Numbered from the stretch's first letter, positions 17,262-26,576 are shown. The stretch: 64,000 bases of DNA from Marivirga arenosa (GCF_030503875.2 NZ_CP129968.2:2878001-2942000); one strand, 5' to 3'. Program-made: numbers and translations. Notes: generated by a model not told the origin, from the letters alone.

Positions 17262-19526
17262 TTATAAAATTCTCAGCTTCGCAAAAGTTAAAAGCAATGT
17301 CTTCTCCCCAAAGTTTTCAAATTCAATAGTTGCTTTTCTGTTTGCACCTTGAATATCCATCTTTTTCACCTCTCCAAAACCAAATTTTGGATGCTCTACT
17401 CGCATTCCAGTATCCAAGTCTTTAGTATCACTTGGAGCAAAATCAGGTGAAGGAGTATGAAGCTTTTTACCAGGTGGGACCGCTTTTCTCTCTGTCTTTC
17501 GTTGTGCCACAAGGTTTTTAGCATAAATGCTATTGGAAGTACCATTGTTTAAAGCTCCCATAGGTTCAGATCTATTAAACTTCCTATCTACTTTAATGAA
17601 AGCTGGGTCTATTTCTTCAATAAACCTGCTTGGTTCACAATTCTTAAGTCTACCAAACCTATAACGAGTAAGGGCATAACTTAAAGTTACTTTTTCCATG
17701 GCTCTAGTTATAGCTACATAAAAAAGCCTTCTCTCCTCTTCTAAATCCGCTCTACTGTTTAGCATCATTTGAGAGGGGAATAAATCCTCCTCAAGTCCTA
17801 CTATGTAAACATGCTTAAACTCTAATCCTTTAGCAGAGTGAATCGTCATAAGGTTTACATAATCGGTATTTTCAACATCCTCATTATCAGCATCTGTCAA
17901 TAAAGCCACATCAGCAATAAAAGCTTCTAAAGATTTATCTTCTTGTTGCTCATCATCAACAAACTCTTTAATCGCATTTAGTAATTCCTGAACGTTTTCA
18001 TATCGGTTGAGTCCTTCAATAGTTTTATCATCATAAAGCTCTTTTAATAACCCACTTTGCTTTGCAATAAAAGCTGCAGTTTCATAGGCATCTGCCTGAT
18101 CTAATCTTATTTTGAAAGACTTGATCATAGTCACGAAATTATCAACCGCATTAGCCGCTCTGCTTGGCAATACTCTTTGACTTTTCTGCAATACTTCCCA
18201 AATCCCCAAATCATTTTCAAAGGCAGTTACCACCAATTTATCAACTGAAGAAGCTCCTATACCTCTTTTAGGTAAGTTGATTATTCTCCTAAAGGATTGC
18301 TCATCATTATGATTTATGGTAAACCTTAGATAAGCTAATAAGTCCTTGATTTCTTTACGTTGATAGAATGACAGCCCACCAAAAATGCGATATGGAATAT
18401 TGCTTTTCCTAAGCGCTTCCTCCATCGCACGAGACTGGCTATTGGTTCTATAAAGAATTGCAAAATCCTTATTCTCTAACTTTTTATTATTCTTATCTTC
18501 AAAAATTGAAGAAGCCACTAATCGTCCTTCTTCATTATCTGATGTAGACTTAATAAGATGTATTAATTCACCATCATCATTTTGAGTCCAAACATTCTTT
18601 TTTAGCTGAGCAGAATTCTTTAGAATTACGGAATTAGCAGCATTTACTATATTTTGAGTACTTCTATAATTTTGCTCTAACTTAATTACTCTTAAATCAG
18701 GATAATCCTTCTCAAAATTTAATATGTTTTGAATATTAGCCCCTCTAAATGCGTAAATACTTTGCGCATCATCACCTACTACACAAATATTTTGATGAAC
18801 TGCTGATAAGCGTTTTGTTATTAGATACTGAGAGATATTAGTATCCTGAAACTCATCTATCATCACATATTTAAAGCGCTGCTGGTATTTATTTAAAACA
18901 TCTAAATGATCTCTAAACAAAACATTGGTATTAAATAACAAGTCATCAAAATCCATTGCACCAGAACGGAAACAACGCTGAACATATTCTTTATAGATAG
19001 CGCCCATTTTCGGCTTTTGGGCTTGTTCATCATCCGAAATGTAAACTGGATTATTGATATAATTTTGCCAAGAAACAAGATTGTTTTTAGCCCCGGAAAT
19101 TCGGTTGTATACCACATTTTGTTTGTACACCTTATCATCAAGCCCCATTTCTCTTACAATGGTTCTGATCAGAGATTTAGAATCTTCAGTGTCGTAGATA
19201 GTAAAGTTACTTGGGTAACCTAATTTATCTGCCTCAGCTCTTAGAATTCTAGCAAATACAGAGTGAAAGGTTCCCATCCATAAATTTCTTGCATCAGTGC
19301 CTACAACTCGCTCAATTCTTTCACGCATTTCTTTAGCCGCTTTATTAGTAAAAGTTAAAGCTAAAATGCTGAAAGGATCTACATTTTTAGAAGTGATTAA
19401 ATGAGCAATTCTATAGGTAAGTACTCTTGTTTTTCCAGAACCTGCACCAGCGATAATCATCGTTGGCCCCTCTAAATTCTCAACGCCTTCTCTCTGTGGG
19501 GGATTTAAATGACTTAAATAATCCAT
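17262..19526 (-). CDS. UvrD/PcrA/Rep-type 3'-5' DNA helicase
   Basis: A 754-residue SF1A helicase. Seen: Q motif LNPPQREGVE, Walker A GAGSGKTRVL (27-36), LTFTNKAAKEM, Walker B YVMIDEFQDTN, GDDAQSIYAFRGA, QNYRSTQNI, and the C-terminal motifs VNLMTIHSAKGLEFKHV and RRLFYVAITRA. The last ~60 residues (GMRVEHPKFGFGEV...) are the PcrA C-terminal domain that contacts RNA polymerase in Firmicutes. Roles in nucleotide excision and mismatch repair and in clearing RNA polymerase are expected. Convergent with rqcH (two bases between stops). The ATG at 19526 lies four bases after a TAAATTTG element, implying a leaderless or near-leaderless mRNA. Confidence 0.96.
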   Translation of the reverse strand: MDYLSHLNPPQREGVENLEGPTMIIAGAGSGKTRVLTYRIAHLITSKNVDPFSILALTFTNKAAKEMRERIERVVGTDARNLWMGTFHSVFARILRAEADKLGYPSNFTIYDTEDSKSLIRTIVREMGLDDKVYKQNVVYNRISGAKNNLVSWQNYINNPVYISDDEQAQKPKMGAIYKEYVQRCFRSGAMDFDDLLFNTNVLFRDHLDVLNKYQQRFKYVMIDEFQDTNISQYLITKRLSAVHQNICVVGDDAQSIYAFRGANIQNILNFEKDYPDLRVIKLEQNYRSTQNIVNAANSVILKNSAQLKKNVWTQNDDGELIHLIKSTSDNEEGRLVASSIFEDKNNKKLENKDFAILYRTNSQSRAMEEALRKSNIPYRIFGGLSFYQRKEIKDLLAYLRFTINHNDEQSFRRIINLPKRGIGASSVDKLVVTAFENDLGIWEVLQKSQRVLPSRAANAVDNFVTMIKSFKIRLDQADAYETAAFIAKQSGLLKELYDDKTIEGLNRYENVQELLNAIKEFVDDEQQEDKSLEAFIADVALLTDADNEDVENTDYVNLMTIHSAKGLEFKHVYIVGLEEDLFPSQMMLNSRADLEEERRLFYVAITRAMEKVTLSYALTRYRFGRLKNCEPSRFIEEIDPAFIKVDRKFNRSEPMGALNNGTSNSIYAKNLVAQRKTERKAVPPGKKLHTPSPDFAPSDTKDLDTGMRVEHPKFGFGEVKKMDIQGANRKATIEFENFGEKTLLLTFAKLRIL

Positions 19527-19530
19527 ACAG

Positions 19531-19538
19531 CAAATTTA
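19531..19538 (-). promoter_or_regulatory. candidate -7 element immediately before the UvrD/PcrA start
   Basis: Minus-strand TAAATTTG (exact TAnnTTTG) is followed by CTGT and then the ATG. If used, transcription would begin at or within a base or two of the start codon. No -33 TTG is seen at 19-21 bases. Confidence 0.4.
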
Positions 19539-19743
19539 TAATCTAATTGCCATTTGCCATTAGAAAGTAGGTGGAAATATTAAAGAAAGTTTAATTAACC
19601 TAAATCTTTATGATTTCATTCATATTGAAGAGTAAAATTATTCATAATCAATCTTCAATCTTACATGATGTAGAATCCTCACTCATCGGAACAATTGCTT
19701 TAATTTAGATTTATTTAATATATTAGTTTAAACATATAAATTT

Positions 19744-21069
19744 TTGAAAAAATTATATCAATACAATTTATTCTTACTGTGGTTCAAAAAACCAAAAACT
19801 GAGGAAAAATTCAACTTAAGCTGTTTTAAAGAAGACCTTTATTCCTTGCGCTTTGTTATAATTCTGGGAACAGCACTAAGTATCATATTTATATTTGTTG
19901 ATATCATCCGTTATGAACCAGATTTCATTTCCATTTTATTCAGAGGTGGGATGGGAATTGTTTTATTGATGCTTGGAGGTCTTACGTTTTTATTCAAACC
20001 TGAAAGATACAAGCTCACTCAGTATATGGGAATATTGATCGCTCTTTTCGTGTCTTCTTTATTCTTTTTACACTATCATTTTAACGATGATCCTGCTTTT
20101 GATATTTTCTTGTCCAACATATTAATGGTTCTTATTTTTATTATTTCAACCATAATGGGAATGAGATTTAGATATGCCTTATTGGTGAATTCGATCAACT
20201 TTTTAGGCTATATCCTATATATAGAGAATTTTAATTATTCCATGATTGCGGAAAGACAAATATCGCAGCTTTTTGTTGTGTACATGGTAGGTATTTTAGC
20301 TTCATACATTTTGGAACGCCAAAAAATGTTATCCTTCATTAATAAGAATGAATTAGATCTTGAAGTTAAAAAAGTAGAATCCCTCAATACTGTTAAAAAC
20401 AAACTATTTTCTATCATTAGTCATGATTTGAGGGCGCCTATAGTATCATTAAAAGGGATATTAAATTTATACCAAAGTAATTCACTCACTGAGAATGAAT
20501 TTAAATCGATTACTAAAGATTTAGAAGAAAATTTAAATAATTCCTCCATTTTATTAGACAATTTATTAGCATGGTCAAAAAGTCAGCTTCAAGGCTTAGA
20601 AATTAAAAAAACTGAGATTAATCTATTTAAGAAGTTTGAGAACTTAAAGAAACTGTTCAAAAATCAACTTAAATCAAAAAACTTATTCATTAGTATTGAC
20701 ATTAATGAAAATGACAAAGTTTTTGCTGACCGGGAAACTATTCAAATTGCCTTTAGAAATATTATATCCAATGCTATAAAATTCACTCCACATGGAGGTG
20801 AAATCACAGTAAAGTCAAAGCCAGAAGCTGAAGACAAAATATCTATTTGCATAAAAGACACAGGGATGGGGATGAGCCCTAAGAAGTTGAAAAACCTTTT
20901 TCACATCAATAATGAAACATTAATTGGCACTTCAGATGCCAGTGGAGCAGGAATAGGATTATTATTAGTAAAAGAATTTATAGAATTGAATGATGGTGAA
21001 GTTTCAGTAGAAAGCACCTTAGGAGAAGGCACTAAATTTAAAATAGTATTACCACTCCTTAAGTTATAA
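19744..21069 (+). CDS. membrane sensor histidine kinase with six transmembrane segments
   Basis: A 441-residue orphan kinase. Six hydrophobic segments lie between about 33 and 205 with little periplasmic sequence between them, so the sensor is probably within the membrane. A short coiled coil leads to HisKA with His227 in FSIISHDLRAP, followed by the HATPase domain (N box NIISNAIKFT, G1 KDTGMGM, G2 GAGIGLLLVKEF) to the end. No receiver or output domain, and no response regulator adjacent. The start is a TTG at 19744; there is no in-frame ATG close to the N-terminus. The signal and partner are unknown. Confidence 0.9.
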   Translation: MKKLYQYNLFLLWFKKPKTEEKFNLSCFKEDLYSLRFVIILGTALSIIFIFVDIIRYEPDFISILFRGGMGIVLLMLGGLTFLFKPERYKLTQYMGILIALFVSSLFFLHYHFNDDPAFDIFLSNILMVLIFIISTIMGMRFRYALLVNSINFLGYILYIENFNYSMIAERQISQLFVVYMVGILASYILERQKMLSFINKNELDLEVKKVESLNTVKNKLFSIISHDLRAPIVSLKGILNLYQSNSLTENEFKSITKDLEENLNNSSILLDNLLAWSKSQLQGLEIKKTEINLFKKFENLKKLFKNQLKSKNLFISIDINENDKVFADRETIQIAFRNIISNAIKFTPHGGEITVKSKPEAEDKISICIKDTGMGMSPKKLKNLFHINNETLIGTSDASGAGIGLLLVKEFIELNDGEVSVESTLGEGTKFKIVLPLLKL

Positions 21070-21158
21070 CTATGCCTTTCATTAGAAGCTTTTTAATAAA
21101 AGCAAAAAGAATCTCAAAATCATTAAGCTTCTATTAGAGTCAATTCCACGAAATCAAT

Positions 21159-21166
21159 TAATTTTG
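21159..21166 (+). promoter_or_regulatory. candidate -7 element immediately before the DUF3109 start
   Basis: TAATTTTG (exact TAnnTTTG) followed by TAAT and the ATG at 21171. The geometry is the same as before the UvrD/PcrA gene and predicts an almost leaderless message. No -33 TTG at the expected distance. Confidence 0.4.
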
Positions 21167-21170
21167 TAAT

Positions 21171-21740
21171 ATGATATTAGTAGGAAATACTGTCATCTCT
21201 GATGACATTAAAGAAAAGAACTTCGTTTGTAATATTGAGAAATGCAAGGGTGCTTGTTGTGTAGAAGGTGATTTAGGAGCACCTCTAACGGATGAGGAAT
21301 TACCCATCATGAAAAAAATATATCCTAAGGTAAAACCTTACCTATCAAAAGAAGGCATTAAAGCCATTGAAGAACAAGGAGAATACATTGAAGACTGGGA
21401 AGGGGATTACAGCACTACTACTATAAATGAAAAAGAATGTGCCTATGCTATCTATGATGAAAAGGGAATTTTAAAATGTGGAATTGAGCAAGCCTACAAC
21501 GATGGTGAAATTGATTTTATCAAGCCAGTTTCTTGTCATTTATATCCTATTCGTATTACAAAATACGATGATTATGATGCTCTAAATTATGACAGATGGC
21601 ACATATGTGATCCAGCTTGTGAATTAGGTGATAAGCTAGGAACTCCAATCTATAAATTCACTAAGGACGCCCTTATTAGAAATTACAGTAAAGAGTGGTA
21701 TGAAGAATTAGTTAGAGAAATCGAGTCTGATAATGCGTAA
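21171..21740 (+). CDS. DUF3109 family cysteine-rich protein
   Basis: A 189-residue cytoplasmic protein of the DUF3109 family, related to YkgJ-type putative zinc- or iron-chelating domains. Cysteines stand in family positions: Cys20, Cys25, Cys29 and Cys30 ([11 protein letters not shown]), then one each in [17 protein letters not shown] and VSCHLYPI, and two in ICDPACELG. The pattern suggests binding of a metal or Fe-S cluster, but no function is established. It is a single-gene unit between two histidine kinase genes; nothing links it to them except position. Confidence 0.85.
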   Translation: MILVGNTVISDDIKEKNFVCNIEKCKGACCVEGDLGAPLTDEELPIMKKIYPKVKPYLSKEGIKAIEEQGEYIEDWEGDYSTTTINEKECAYAIYDEKGILKCGIEQAYNDGEIDFIKPVSCHLYPIRITKYDDYDALNYDRWHICDPACELGDKLGTPIYKFTKDALIRNYSKEWYEELVREIESDNA

Positions 21741-21763
21741 TGTATCATCAGAAAACTAGGCAA

Positions 21764-23995
21764 TTACTTAGCTAAATTTGGTAAAACAACCGTGAACTTT
21801 GTCCCTTCTTTTGGAATAGATTCAACCTTTATCTCACCTTTCATTTTCTGAAGAGTTTCTTTCACAATGTAAAGACCAATTCCTGTACCCTTACTGTGAT
21901 TTGATGCTCTATAAAACATATCAAATATCTTATCGAGGTATTGTTCCTCAATTCCTAAGCCATTATCAGATATCTCTATGACAGCCCTCTTTTTATCAGC
22001 CTTGATTTTAATATTCACATATGAATTAAACAAATAAGGATTATAGTATCGAATTGCATTTGATACTAAATTATTAAAAATGACTTTCAACCTTCTTTTA
22101 TCAGAATAAAAGTCAACATCACACTGTACCTCAATTTTTCGCTCAATTTTACTAAAATTATCTAGGTATTGATAGTTGTCAAAAGTATCCTGAACTAACT
22201 CCTCAAAATTGAGAAGCTCTGGCTTTATTTTCTGTCTTGCATTTCTTGATAAGTCAACAATATCACGAATGAAGTCATCTAACTTATCAATACTTTTATC
22301 CGCTAGTTGCAGATAATGAGCTAATTGATCTTTATTTGATTCGGTCTTCGCTAAGTTAATTAATCCCTTTACCGAACTAAGCGGTGCTTTTAAATCGTGA
22401 GAAGCACTGTAAACAAAGCTATCCAATTCAGTATTCAGCTTTTTCAACTCCCGGTTCTGCCTTTTTAACTTTTCCTGTACATTCTTTAAAGCGGTAACAT
22501 CACGAATGGCTCCGTCAAAGTATCTTACCCCGTTTTCATCTTCACTGACCATACTGCTTAATAGCCCGGTAAATACTTCACCATTCTTTTTCCTGAACTG
22601 GACTTCAATATTGGTCATTTCTTTTGACTCTATTAAAAGCTTTCCTAGTCTTTCTCGATCCTCCGGGTTTGCATAAATATTTTGAAGTTGGTTATTCTCA
22701 TATAACTCTTCTTTTGATTCGAAACCAAACATTTTTACAAAAGCTTGATTTATAAAAATCAATCCTTTTTCGTGTGAACTTCTATAAATGGCTTCTGAAA
22801 TATTTTTATTAACAGAGGCAATTATTCTTTCGTTGCTTTTAATTTTTTCTTCTGCCTCAAAGCTTTCTGTAATGTCTTTTGTAAGACAAGCCACACCAAA
22901 TATCTTTTCATTTAATACTACAGGGAAGATTTTTGAATCTACTACCTTTACAATCTGCTCTCCGTCTCTATAAAAATCTATATAGCTTTCTTCCTTACCA
23001 TCCAGAGCCTTACTAATTCTTTCATATGTTTTATCATAAGTCTCTTTTAGCTCCTTGTAATCAAGTACATTCATCCCAATTTCAGGAGTAATACCATACA
23101 TTGTTTTTAAATGATGATAAAACTTATTATTAAAAGCCATTAGGTTAAAGTCAGCATCCACCATCCAAATAATTGAGTCTAAACTATCAAATATTGACCT
23201 TAGACTTGCTTCTTGATGCATGACTTCACCTACTTGAAATTTCAACTTATTATAAAATTCATCTTGCAGGCTAGTATGTTCTTTATGTAGCTCTTTAAAA
23301 TCAAAAATAATCGAGTTTAGCAATCCACTAATTGCTTTTAACTCTTCACCTCCTTTAGGCTCTATATATTGCGTTTTCTCTTTCTCCCAAGCTAAATTGC
23401 TAATGGATTGTACTAAATCACTAATTTCAGGCGTACTTGAATTTTCTTTTGATTTTCTTAGCCTTCTAACTTCTGCAATTAATTCTTCCTTAGAAAGACT
23501 TTCTAAATCATCATCCTTTACAGTGCTTCGAAAACCTTCTAAAACATATTTAACTGCTTCTTTTGGTTCATTTACCCGAGTTATGCCCTCTACATGTTCT
23601 GGCTTGTGAAGTTCATACATATCAATAATTAGCTTACCTATACCTTGATTTATAAAAAGAATGTCCGACCAATATTTTCTAAGTGATAAGTTAAAATAAT
23701 TCACTTCCTTTCTTGTTGAAGAAGGTATATTGCTTAATTGAGTAGTATCTAAAATAATACTTAATTTTTGACCATTGCCCAAACCAGACGCTTGATGTAA
23801 ATTTTTAAAGAATTGCTGAGATTTATCACCATCAGTTTCACCAATAGGCATTACATACAGTATTTTATTCTCTATAAGGAGATAAAAACACTTATAATTG
23901 GCATATCTGGTTATGTTTAAATCATCTAATAACTGGTATTGATACTTTTGATTATTCAAAAGCCCAGTTATTTCATTAAGATATTCGGTATTCAA
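21764..23995 (-). CDS. soluble PAS histidine kinase with STAS-like N-terminal domain
   Basis: A 743-residue kinase with no membrane segment. Residues about 10-165 form an alpha/beta domain that I read as STAS-like (strands KCFYLLIENKILYVMPI and LSIILDTTQL, then GIGKLIIDMYELH); this is tentative. A helix with LSKEELIAEVRRLRKSKE follows, much like the helix that starts the hybrid kinase at 10906. Two PAS domains cover about 260-375 and 385-500, HisKA has His533 in SASHDLKAP, and HATPase runs about 625-740. The start is TTG at 23995. No response regulator is adjacent. The first domain suggests input by protein contact rather than a transmembrane signal. Confidence 0.88.
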   Translation of the reverse strand: MNTEYLNEITGLLNNQKYQYQLLDDLNITRYANYKCFYLLIENKILYVMPIGETDGDKSQQFFKNLHQASGLGNGQKLSIILDTTQLSNIPSSTRKEVNYFNLSLRKYWSDILFINQGIGKLIIDMYELHKPEHVEGITRVNEPKEAVKYVLEGFRSTVKDDDLESLSKEELIAEVRRLRKSKENSSTPEISDLVQSISNLAWEKEKTQYIEPKGGEELKAISGLLNSIIFDFKELHKEHTSLQDEFYNKLKFQVGEVMHQEASLRSIFDSLDSIIWMVDADFNLMAFNNKFYHHLKTMYGITPEIGMNVLDYKELKETYDKTYERISKALDGKEESYIDFYRDGEQIVKVVDSKIFPVVLNEKIFGVACLTKDITESFEAEEKIKSNERIIASVNKNISEAIYRSSHEKGLIFINQAFVKMFGFESKEELYENNQLQNIYANPEDRERLGKLLIESKEMTNIEVQFRKKNGEVFTGLLSSMVSEDENGVRYFDGAIRDVTALKNVQEKLKRQNRELKKLNTELDSFVYSASHDLKAPLSSVKGLINLAKTESNKDQLAHYLQLADKSIDKLDDFIRDIVDLSRNARQKIKPELLNFEELVQDTFDNYQYLDNFSKIERKIEVQCDVDFYSDKRRLKVIFNNLVSNAIRYYNPYLFNSYVNIKIKADKKRAVIEISDNGLGIEEQYLDKIFDMFYRASNHSKGTGIGLYIVKETLQKMKGEIKVESIPKEGTKFTVVLPNLAK

Positions 23996-24158
23996 CCCTG
24001 TTAATATTTAAAATATTTTGAATATTTTAAAATTAACTAAAATTAATATTATAAAATGCTCTCTTTATAAGTTTTATATATGATGTAGGATAAACCAAAA
24101 ATCTATGATTATACTGTATTAAAAACGGAGTGTAGTTATTGAAATAATTAAGAAACAA

Positions 24159-24190
24159 AAAAGCCCAATTCATAAATTAATTGGGCTTTT
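24159..24190 (-). terminator. terminator of the exonuclease gene
   Basis: Perfect 12-pair stem (AAAAGCCCAATT at 24159-24170 with AATTGGGCTTTT at 24179-24190) and an eight-base loop. On the minus strand the stem ends in T and is followed by more T-rich sequence. It lies 18 bases past the exonuclease stop. Confidence 0.8.
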
Positions 24191-24207
24191 GATATTTTGA
24201 ATGTTTA

Positions 24208-25011
24208 CTAATTCTGAAAACCTCTTAACTTAATTTCGGTTAATTTTCGCTTTGTATCCATTGGAAAATCGCCTTTCATCATCCAATCATAATAGCCAGA
24301 CTCCTTTTTCAATACATTTTCAACCGCTTGACCTTTATGCTTTCCAAAATTGAATACTTCTATACCATCATCATTAAACACAAATCGACCCGCCAGATCA
24401 ACCATATTATCATTCGTTATTTGATGTAAGGTTTCTACATTATTCTCAATTGTGCCCAAAACCTTACCTTTTAAGTCTTTCAAACTTTCACCTTCATATC
24501 TTTTAATCTGCGCATCTAAAACCTCCAAAGTAGCTAGAGTATCCGCTTCTGCAGAGTGAGCATTTACTAATTCTTTATCACAATAAAATTTATAGGCTGC
24601 TGACAAAGTTCTCTTTTCCATCATATGGAAGATTTTTTGAGCATCTAGTAGCTTTCGCTTCGAGATATCAAAGTCAACGTCTGCTCGCAAAAATTCTTCT
24701 ACCAATACTGGAACATCAAATTTCAATATGTTAAAGCCTGCTAAATCACACCCATGAAGAAATGATGATAACTCTTTAGCTACTTGCTTAAATGTGGGCT
24801 TTTCTTTCACATCTTTATCATAAATTCCATGAATTAGACTACTTTCTACTGGAATTGGCCTTTCAGGATTTACCTTATCAGTATTTTTAATGGTTGAACC
24901 ATCAGGCATTACTTTAACGAACGAGTATTCTACGATCCTATCATTCACAACATTTGTACCTGTAGTCTCTAAATCGAATATTACGAGTGGATTTTTAAGC
25001 TTTAAAAACAT
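24208..25011 (-). CDS. DnaQ-like 3'-5' exonuclease with ExoX-like C-terminal domain
   Basis: A 267-residue DEDDh exonuclease. Exo I is VIFDLETTGT with Asp13 and Glu15; Exo II is around AGFNILKFDVP; Exo III is AHSAEADTLATLE with the catalytic His and Asp. The C-terminal segment from about 218 (FNFGKHKGQAVENVL, YYDWMMKGDFP) matches the small domain found after exonuclease domains in ExoX-like proteins (DUF3820 type). It could act in repair, RNA turnover or proofreading; it is not fused to a polymerase. Same strand and 52 bases downstream of mpl, so a shared transcript is likely. Confidence 0.88.
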   Translation of the reverse strand: MFLKLKNPLVIFDLETTGTNVVNDRIVEYSFVKVMPDGSTIKNTDKVNPERPIPVESSLIHGIYDKDVKEKPTFKQVAKELSSFLHGCDLAGFNILKFDVPVLVEEFLRADVDFDISKRKLLDAQKIFHMMEKRTLSAAYKFYCDKELVNAHSAEADTLATLEVLDAQIKRYEGESLKDLKGKVLGTIENNVETLHQITNDNMVDLAGRFVFNDDGIEVFNFGKHKGQAVENVLKKESGYYDWMMKGDFPMDTKRKLTEIKLRGFQN

Positions 25012-25063
25012 AAATAAATTTAAAAAATTAAATGGGTGTAAAGATGGTTTTTCAAATGGATAT

Positions 25064-26437
25064 TTAAGAAACTATTTCTTTTGCTAACTGCTCAAGATCT
25101 AATTGGCCAAAATGGCCAGAACTTAAAAAAGCAAAAGTTGACGCTTTTCCTTTTTGAGCTAATATAGCTTCTTTCAATTTTTCATCATCATTGAAAAATC
25201 TCAATTCAGAATCATTAAATGCATTTTTGAGTAAATCTTCATTTATGTCTGCGCCTCCATCAATTTTTAGATTATCAGGATTAATATATAAAAAAGAAAT
25301 ATCTGAATGCTTTAGAGAATCTTTATACTCCTTTAGAAAGTCTTTATCAAGACTACTAAAAGTATGAAGCTCATAAGCAACACACAATTTCTTGTCAGGA
25401 AATTGATAATTTAATGCATTTACAGTTGCTCTTAGTTTTGAAGGTGCATGTGCATAATCCTTATATACTTTTACTTCAGAGGTTTCAGCAATTAATTCAA
25501 GTCTATTTTTAGCTCCTTTAAATGACTTTATGGCCTCATAAAATTTATCAGAAGGCACACCTAAAATTGAACATACTTCTTGCGCTGCTTTAATATTTTG
25601 AAGATTGTGTTTTCCAAAAACAGCTACTTCCACTTTACCATGATCATTTGTTTTCAAAAAGGTTTTCCCGTTGACTACTTCAGCATCATGCGCTGCATAA
25701 GCCACCTTACGTACATCTTCTCTATCTTTAGCCCCTACAATATTTGCTAAGTTATCTTCTTCACAATAAACAAGAGATCCAGCTTTAGGAGTTTTATCGG
25801 CAAAAAGATCAAACTGTTTTGTATAATCTTCAAGATTAGGAAATACATTTTTATGGTCCCATTTAATCCCTGAAATCACTCCTATATGATGATCATATTT
25901 TAAAAACTTAGGAGTAAGGTCTAGTTTTGATGATAAATACTCATCACCTTCTATAATGATGATGGGGGCATCAGAAAGCTGAACTGTTAAATCAAAACCT
26001 TCCAATTCAGCCCCAACCAAATAATCAAATGGCTTCCCGATAGATTTTAGAACATGCATAATCATGGCAGTAATGGTACTCTTTCCATGACTACCGCCTA
26101 CTACAATTCTTTGTTTATTGCTAGAAACTTCCCTGATGAATTCTGGAAACGAATAGATTTTTAATCCTAACTCTTTAGCTTTCTTTAATTCAGGATTATC
26201 TTCCTTAGCATGCATTCCCAAAATCACTGCATCTAAATCAGAATTAATACAACTATCATCCCAACCAATAGAAGGAGTTAAACCAGCAGCTTTTAATTTA
26301 CCTTTTGCAGGTTCGTAAATTTCATCATCAGAACCTGTAACATGAATATTTTTTTTATGAAGGGCAATAGCTAAATTATGCATCACACTTCCACCTATTG
26401 CTATAAAATGTATTTTATTTATTTGATCTAAATTCAT
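25064..26437 (-). CDS. mpl: Mpl-type UDP-MurNAc:tripeptide ligase (peptidoglycan recycling)
   Basis: A 457-residue Mur ligase. Seen: N-terminal nucleotide fold KIHFIAIGGSVMHNLAIAL, the ATP-binding GGSHGKSTITAMIMH (P-loop GSHGKST), EGDEYLSSKLDL, DHHIGVISGIKWDHKNVFP, and HNLQNIKAA and KDYAHAPSKL of the C-terminal domain. This pattern (GDEYLSS, absence of the long MurC C-terminal set) fits Mpl, which joins L-Ala-gamma-D-Glu-mDAP to UDP-MurNAc during wall recycling; a divergent MurC is the alternative. It has the best promoter in the window and is followed by an exonuclease gene. Confidence 0.87.
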   Translation of the reverse strand: MNLDQINKIHFIAIGGSVMHNLAIALHKKNIHVTGSDDEIYEPAKGKLKAAGLTPSIGWDDSCINSDLDAVILGMHAKEDNPELKKAKELGLKIYSFPEFIREVSSNKQRIVVGGSHGKSTITAMIMHVLKSIGKPFDYLVGAELEGFDLTVQLSDAPIIIIEGDEYLSSKLDLTPKFLKYDHHIGVISGIKWDHKNVFPNLEDYTKQFDLFADKTPKAGSLVYCEEDNLANIVGAKDREDVRKVAYAAHDAEVVNGKTFLKTNDHGKVEVAVFGKHNLQNIKAAQEVCSILGVPSDKFYEAIKSFKGAKNRLELIAETSEVKVYKDYAHAPSKLRATVNALNYQFPDKKLCVAYELHTFSSLDKDFLKEYKDSLKHSDISFLYINPDNLKIDGGADINEDLLKNAFNDSELRFFNDDEKLKEAILAQKGKASTFAFLSSGHFGQLDLEQLAKEIVS

Positions 26438-26456
26438 TTGGTTTTTGTTAGTTAGT

Positions 26457-26488
26457 CAAAAATAGAATAAAGTTTAGCGCGTGGCAAA
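26457..26488 (-). promoter_or_regulatory. promoter of mpl (-33 and -7)
   Basis: Minus-strand -33 TTTG (26488-26485), a 20-base spacer and -7 TATTTTTG (26464-26457): both boxes of the Bacteroidota sigma-A promoter match. The predicted leader before the ATG at 26437 is about 15 bases. Confidence 0.65.
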
Positions 26489-26503
26489 TTATCTTTTATT
26501 TTT

Positions 26504-26525
26504 AGCTGTTGATAAGCTGTTGATA
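26504..26525. repeat. tandem 11-base repeats resembling DnaA boxes upstream of dnaB
   Basis: AGCTGTTGATA occurs twice without a gap (26504-26514, 26515-26525), followed by a partial third unit. Read on the minus strand each contains TTATCAACA, one base from the DnaA-box consensus TTATCCACA. The 11-base period places the sites on one face of the helix. This could be a DnaA-responsive site between mpl and dnaB; no dnaA or other origin feature is visible. Confidence 0.4.
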
Positions 26526-26546
26526 AGTTGTCGGAAACTTGGTCGG

Positions 26547-26568
26547 TTTTCGTTAAAGATAACGAAAA
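26547..26568. promoter_or_regulatory. 9-base inverted repeat in the dnaB promoter
   Basis: TTTTCGTTA (26547-26555) and TAACGAAAA (26560-26568) are exact reverse complements with a four-base centre. The repeat covers the -33 region relative to the -7 element at 26577, a usual operator position. Confidence 0.4.
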
Positions 26569-26576
26569 TAATAATT

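Noticed and set aside
21083..21133. Inverted repeat TAGAAGCTT/AAGCTTCTA after the 6-TM kinase
   Set aside because: The loop is 33 bases and no T tract follows, so it is not a convincing terminator, and the arms are short.
24010..24028. AAAATATT/AATATTTT hairpin upstream of the STAS-like kinase
   Set aside because: Pure A/T palindromes are expected by chance in such AT-rich DNA.
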